Shown here: positions 5,807 to 6,532 of the stretch, piece after piece | Position numbering within the stretch: the first letter of the stretch is position 1 | How the letters are laid out: each line of letters starts with the position of its first letter | Assembly (NCBI GenBank): GCA_021811025.1 | Contig: JAJZPX010000116.1 | Span: forward strand, 1 to 6,532 | Source: Actinomycetes bacterium | GTDB taxonomy: Bacteria > Actinomycetota > Coriobacteriia > Anaerosomatales > JAJZPX01 | DNA: 6,532 nucleotides | Direction: 5' to 3' | Notes under the pieces: model-generated | Database searches by the model: none | What the model saw: the letters and a program-made list of their open reading frames with translations, nothing else | Told to the model about the DNA's origin: nothing | Made by a program: the position numbers and the translations under genes

Positions 5807-6532
5807 GTGGGCTGGAAGCACTACCTGTTCCTCGTCGCGGTGGCGGGAGCCGTCACCGTGGCGCTGACGCCGCTCGTGCGCTCCTGGTCGTTGCGGCACG
5901 GGTTCGTCGACCTCGGCGGAGGACGCAAGGTGCACTCCGGCGCGATGTCGCGGCTGGGCGGCGTCGCGATGTTCGCGGGCTTCGCCGCCGCGTTCGTCGT
6001 CGAGTACCTCGGCGAGCACTATCTCGGCTGGGGCGGCGGCATGCTCAACGCAGGCACGCAGCTGGTCGGCGTTCTCGTCGGCCTCTTCGTCGTGTTCGTC
6101 ACCGGCGTCGTGGACGACCTGTTCACTCTCAGCCCCGGCATCAAGTTCGGCGGGCAGCTGGCCGCGGCGGCGATCGTGATCGCGTCGGGGCTGAAGGTGG
6201 AGTTCCTCGGCAACCCGTTCGGCAGCGGTGGCCTCGTCTACATCGGGTTCCTCAGCATTCCCATCACGCTGCTGTGGATCCTCGGCTTCACCAACGTCAT
6301 CAACCTCATCGACGGCCTCGACGGGCTGGCCGCGGGCGTCACCGCGATCGCCGTGACGAGCTTCCTGGTGCTGGCGGTGCAGGGCAACTTCCTCGTGGCC
6401 GCGACTCTCGCGGCGGTGCTCGTCGGCAGCTGCCTCGGCTTCCTGCGCTACAACTTCAATCCCGCGTCGATCATCATGGGCGACTCCGGCGCGCTGTTCC
6501 TCGGCTTCGCGCTCGCGTGCATCTCGCTGCTG
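5807..6532 (+). CDS. Undecaprenyl-phosphate glycosyl-1-phosphate transferase (WecA/TagO/MraY family), 3' end cut by window
   Basis: Polytopic membrane enzyme that transfers a sugar 1-phosphate, probably GlcNAc-1-P from UDP-GlcNAc, to undecaprenyl phosphate. This is the first step of a lipid-linked wall or surface glycan. 242 codons are visible and the frame stays open to the window edge. Hydrophobic segments are seen near 7-24, 52-66, 84-101, 115-128, 144-162, 176-192, 196-213 and 228-242. Family motifs are RKVHSGAMSRLGG at 40-52, the Mg-binding VVDD at 101-104, NLIDGLDGLAAG at 166-177 and NFNPASIIMGDSGALFLG at 216-233. MraY is unlikely because there is no mur or division cluster here and the motifs fit the WecA/TagO branch. 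The GTG start is 7 bases after the deaminase stop, with GGAAGGA at 5789-5795 as a somewhat distant ribosome binding site. Mycobacterial rfe lies just before atpI-atpB, so ATP synthase genes may follow. Confidence 0.93.
   Translation, partial: MGWKHYLFLVAVAGAVTVALTPLVRSWSLRHGFVDLGGGRKVHSGAMSRLGGVAMFAGFAAAFVVEYLGEHYLGWGGGMLNAGTQLVGVLVGLFVVFVTGVVDDLFTLSPGIKFGGQLAAAAIVIASGLKVEFLGNPFGSGGLVYIGFLSIPITLLWILGFTNVINLIDGLDGLAAGVTAIAVTSFLVLAVQGNFLVAATLAAVLVGSCLGFLRYNFNPASIIMGDSGALFLGFALACISLL

Overview
The window is a conserved housekeeping block from a high-G+C bacterium, with every gene on the + strand. I see no mobile element, CRISPR array, phage gene, tRNA or rRNA, and no sign of a novel multi-gene system. 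Eight protein-coding genes are supported: prfA (peptide chain release factor 1), prmC (release factor glutamine methyltransferase), a Sua5/YciO/YrdC-family threonylcarbamoyl-AMP synthase, rpiB (ribose-5-phosphate isomerase B), glyA (serine hydroxymethyltransferase), upp (uracil phosphoribosyltransferase), a ComEB-type dCMP deaminase, and the first 242 codons of a WecA/TagO-type undecaprenyl-phosphate glycosyl-1-phosphate transferase that runs off the right edge.

Organism. The strong G/C bias at third codon positions, the frequent GTG and TTG starts and the gene order suggest a high-G+C Gram-positive lineage. The order prfA-prmC-tsaC-rpiB-glyA-upp-dCMP deaminase-wecA/tagO resembles the region upstream of the ATP synthase operon in Clostridia and Bacillus. 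The prfA-prmC-sua5-rfe part also matches the region upstream of atpIB in mycobacteria. RpiB has the Cys-type active site rather than the Glu type known from Mycobacterium. A deep-branching actinobacterium such as Coriobacteriia, or a high-G+C clostridial relative, fits best; this is inference from gene order and composition only.

Layout. Bases 1-94 are upstream DNA with a weak promoter-like element. prfA and prmC (95-2036) are separated by one base. A 173-base spacer (2037-2209) contains inverted GGTCGCG repeats and leads to the threonylcarbamoyl-AMP synthase gene, which has a strong ribosome binding site. A 68-base spacer with a good -10-like hexamer precedes rpiB. From there glyA, upp, the deaminase and the wecA-like gene follow with gaps of only a few to about 33 bases, probably as one transcript.

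Function. The left half serves translation fidelity: RF1 terminates at UAA/UAG, PrmC methylates its GGQ glutamine, and the Sua5-type enzyme starts t6A synthesis on ANN-decoding tRNAs. The middle links pentose phosphate, one-carbon and pyrimidine metabolism. GlyA makes 5,10-methylene-THF and dCMP deaminase makes dUMP, which are the two substrates of thymidylate synthase; Upp salvages uracil to UMP. The last gene starts a lipid-linked envelope glycan. The most notable anomaly is the deaminase gene: its conserved N-terminus lies upstream of the first canonical start codon, with GTC where a GTG would be expected.
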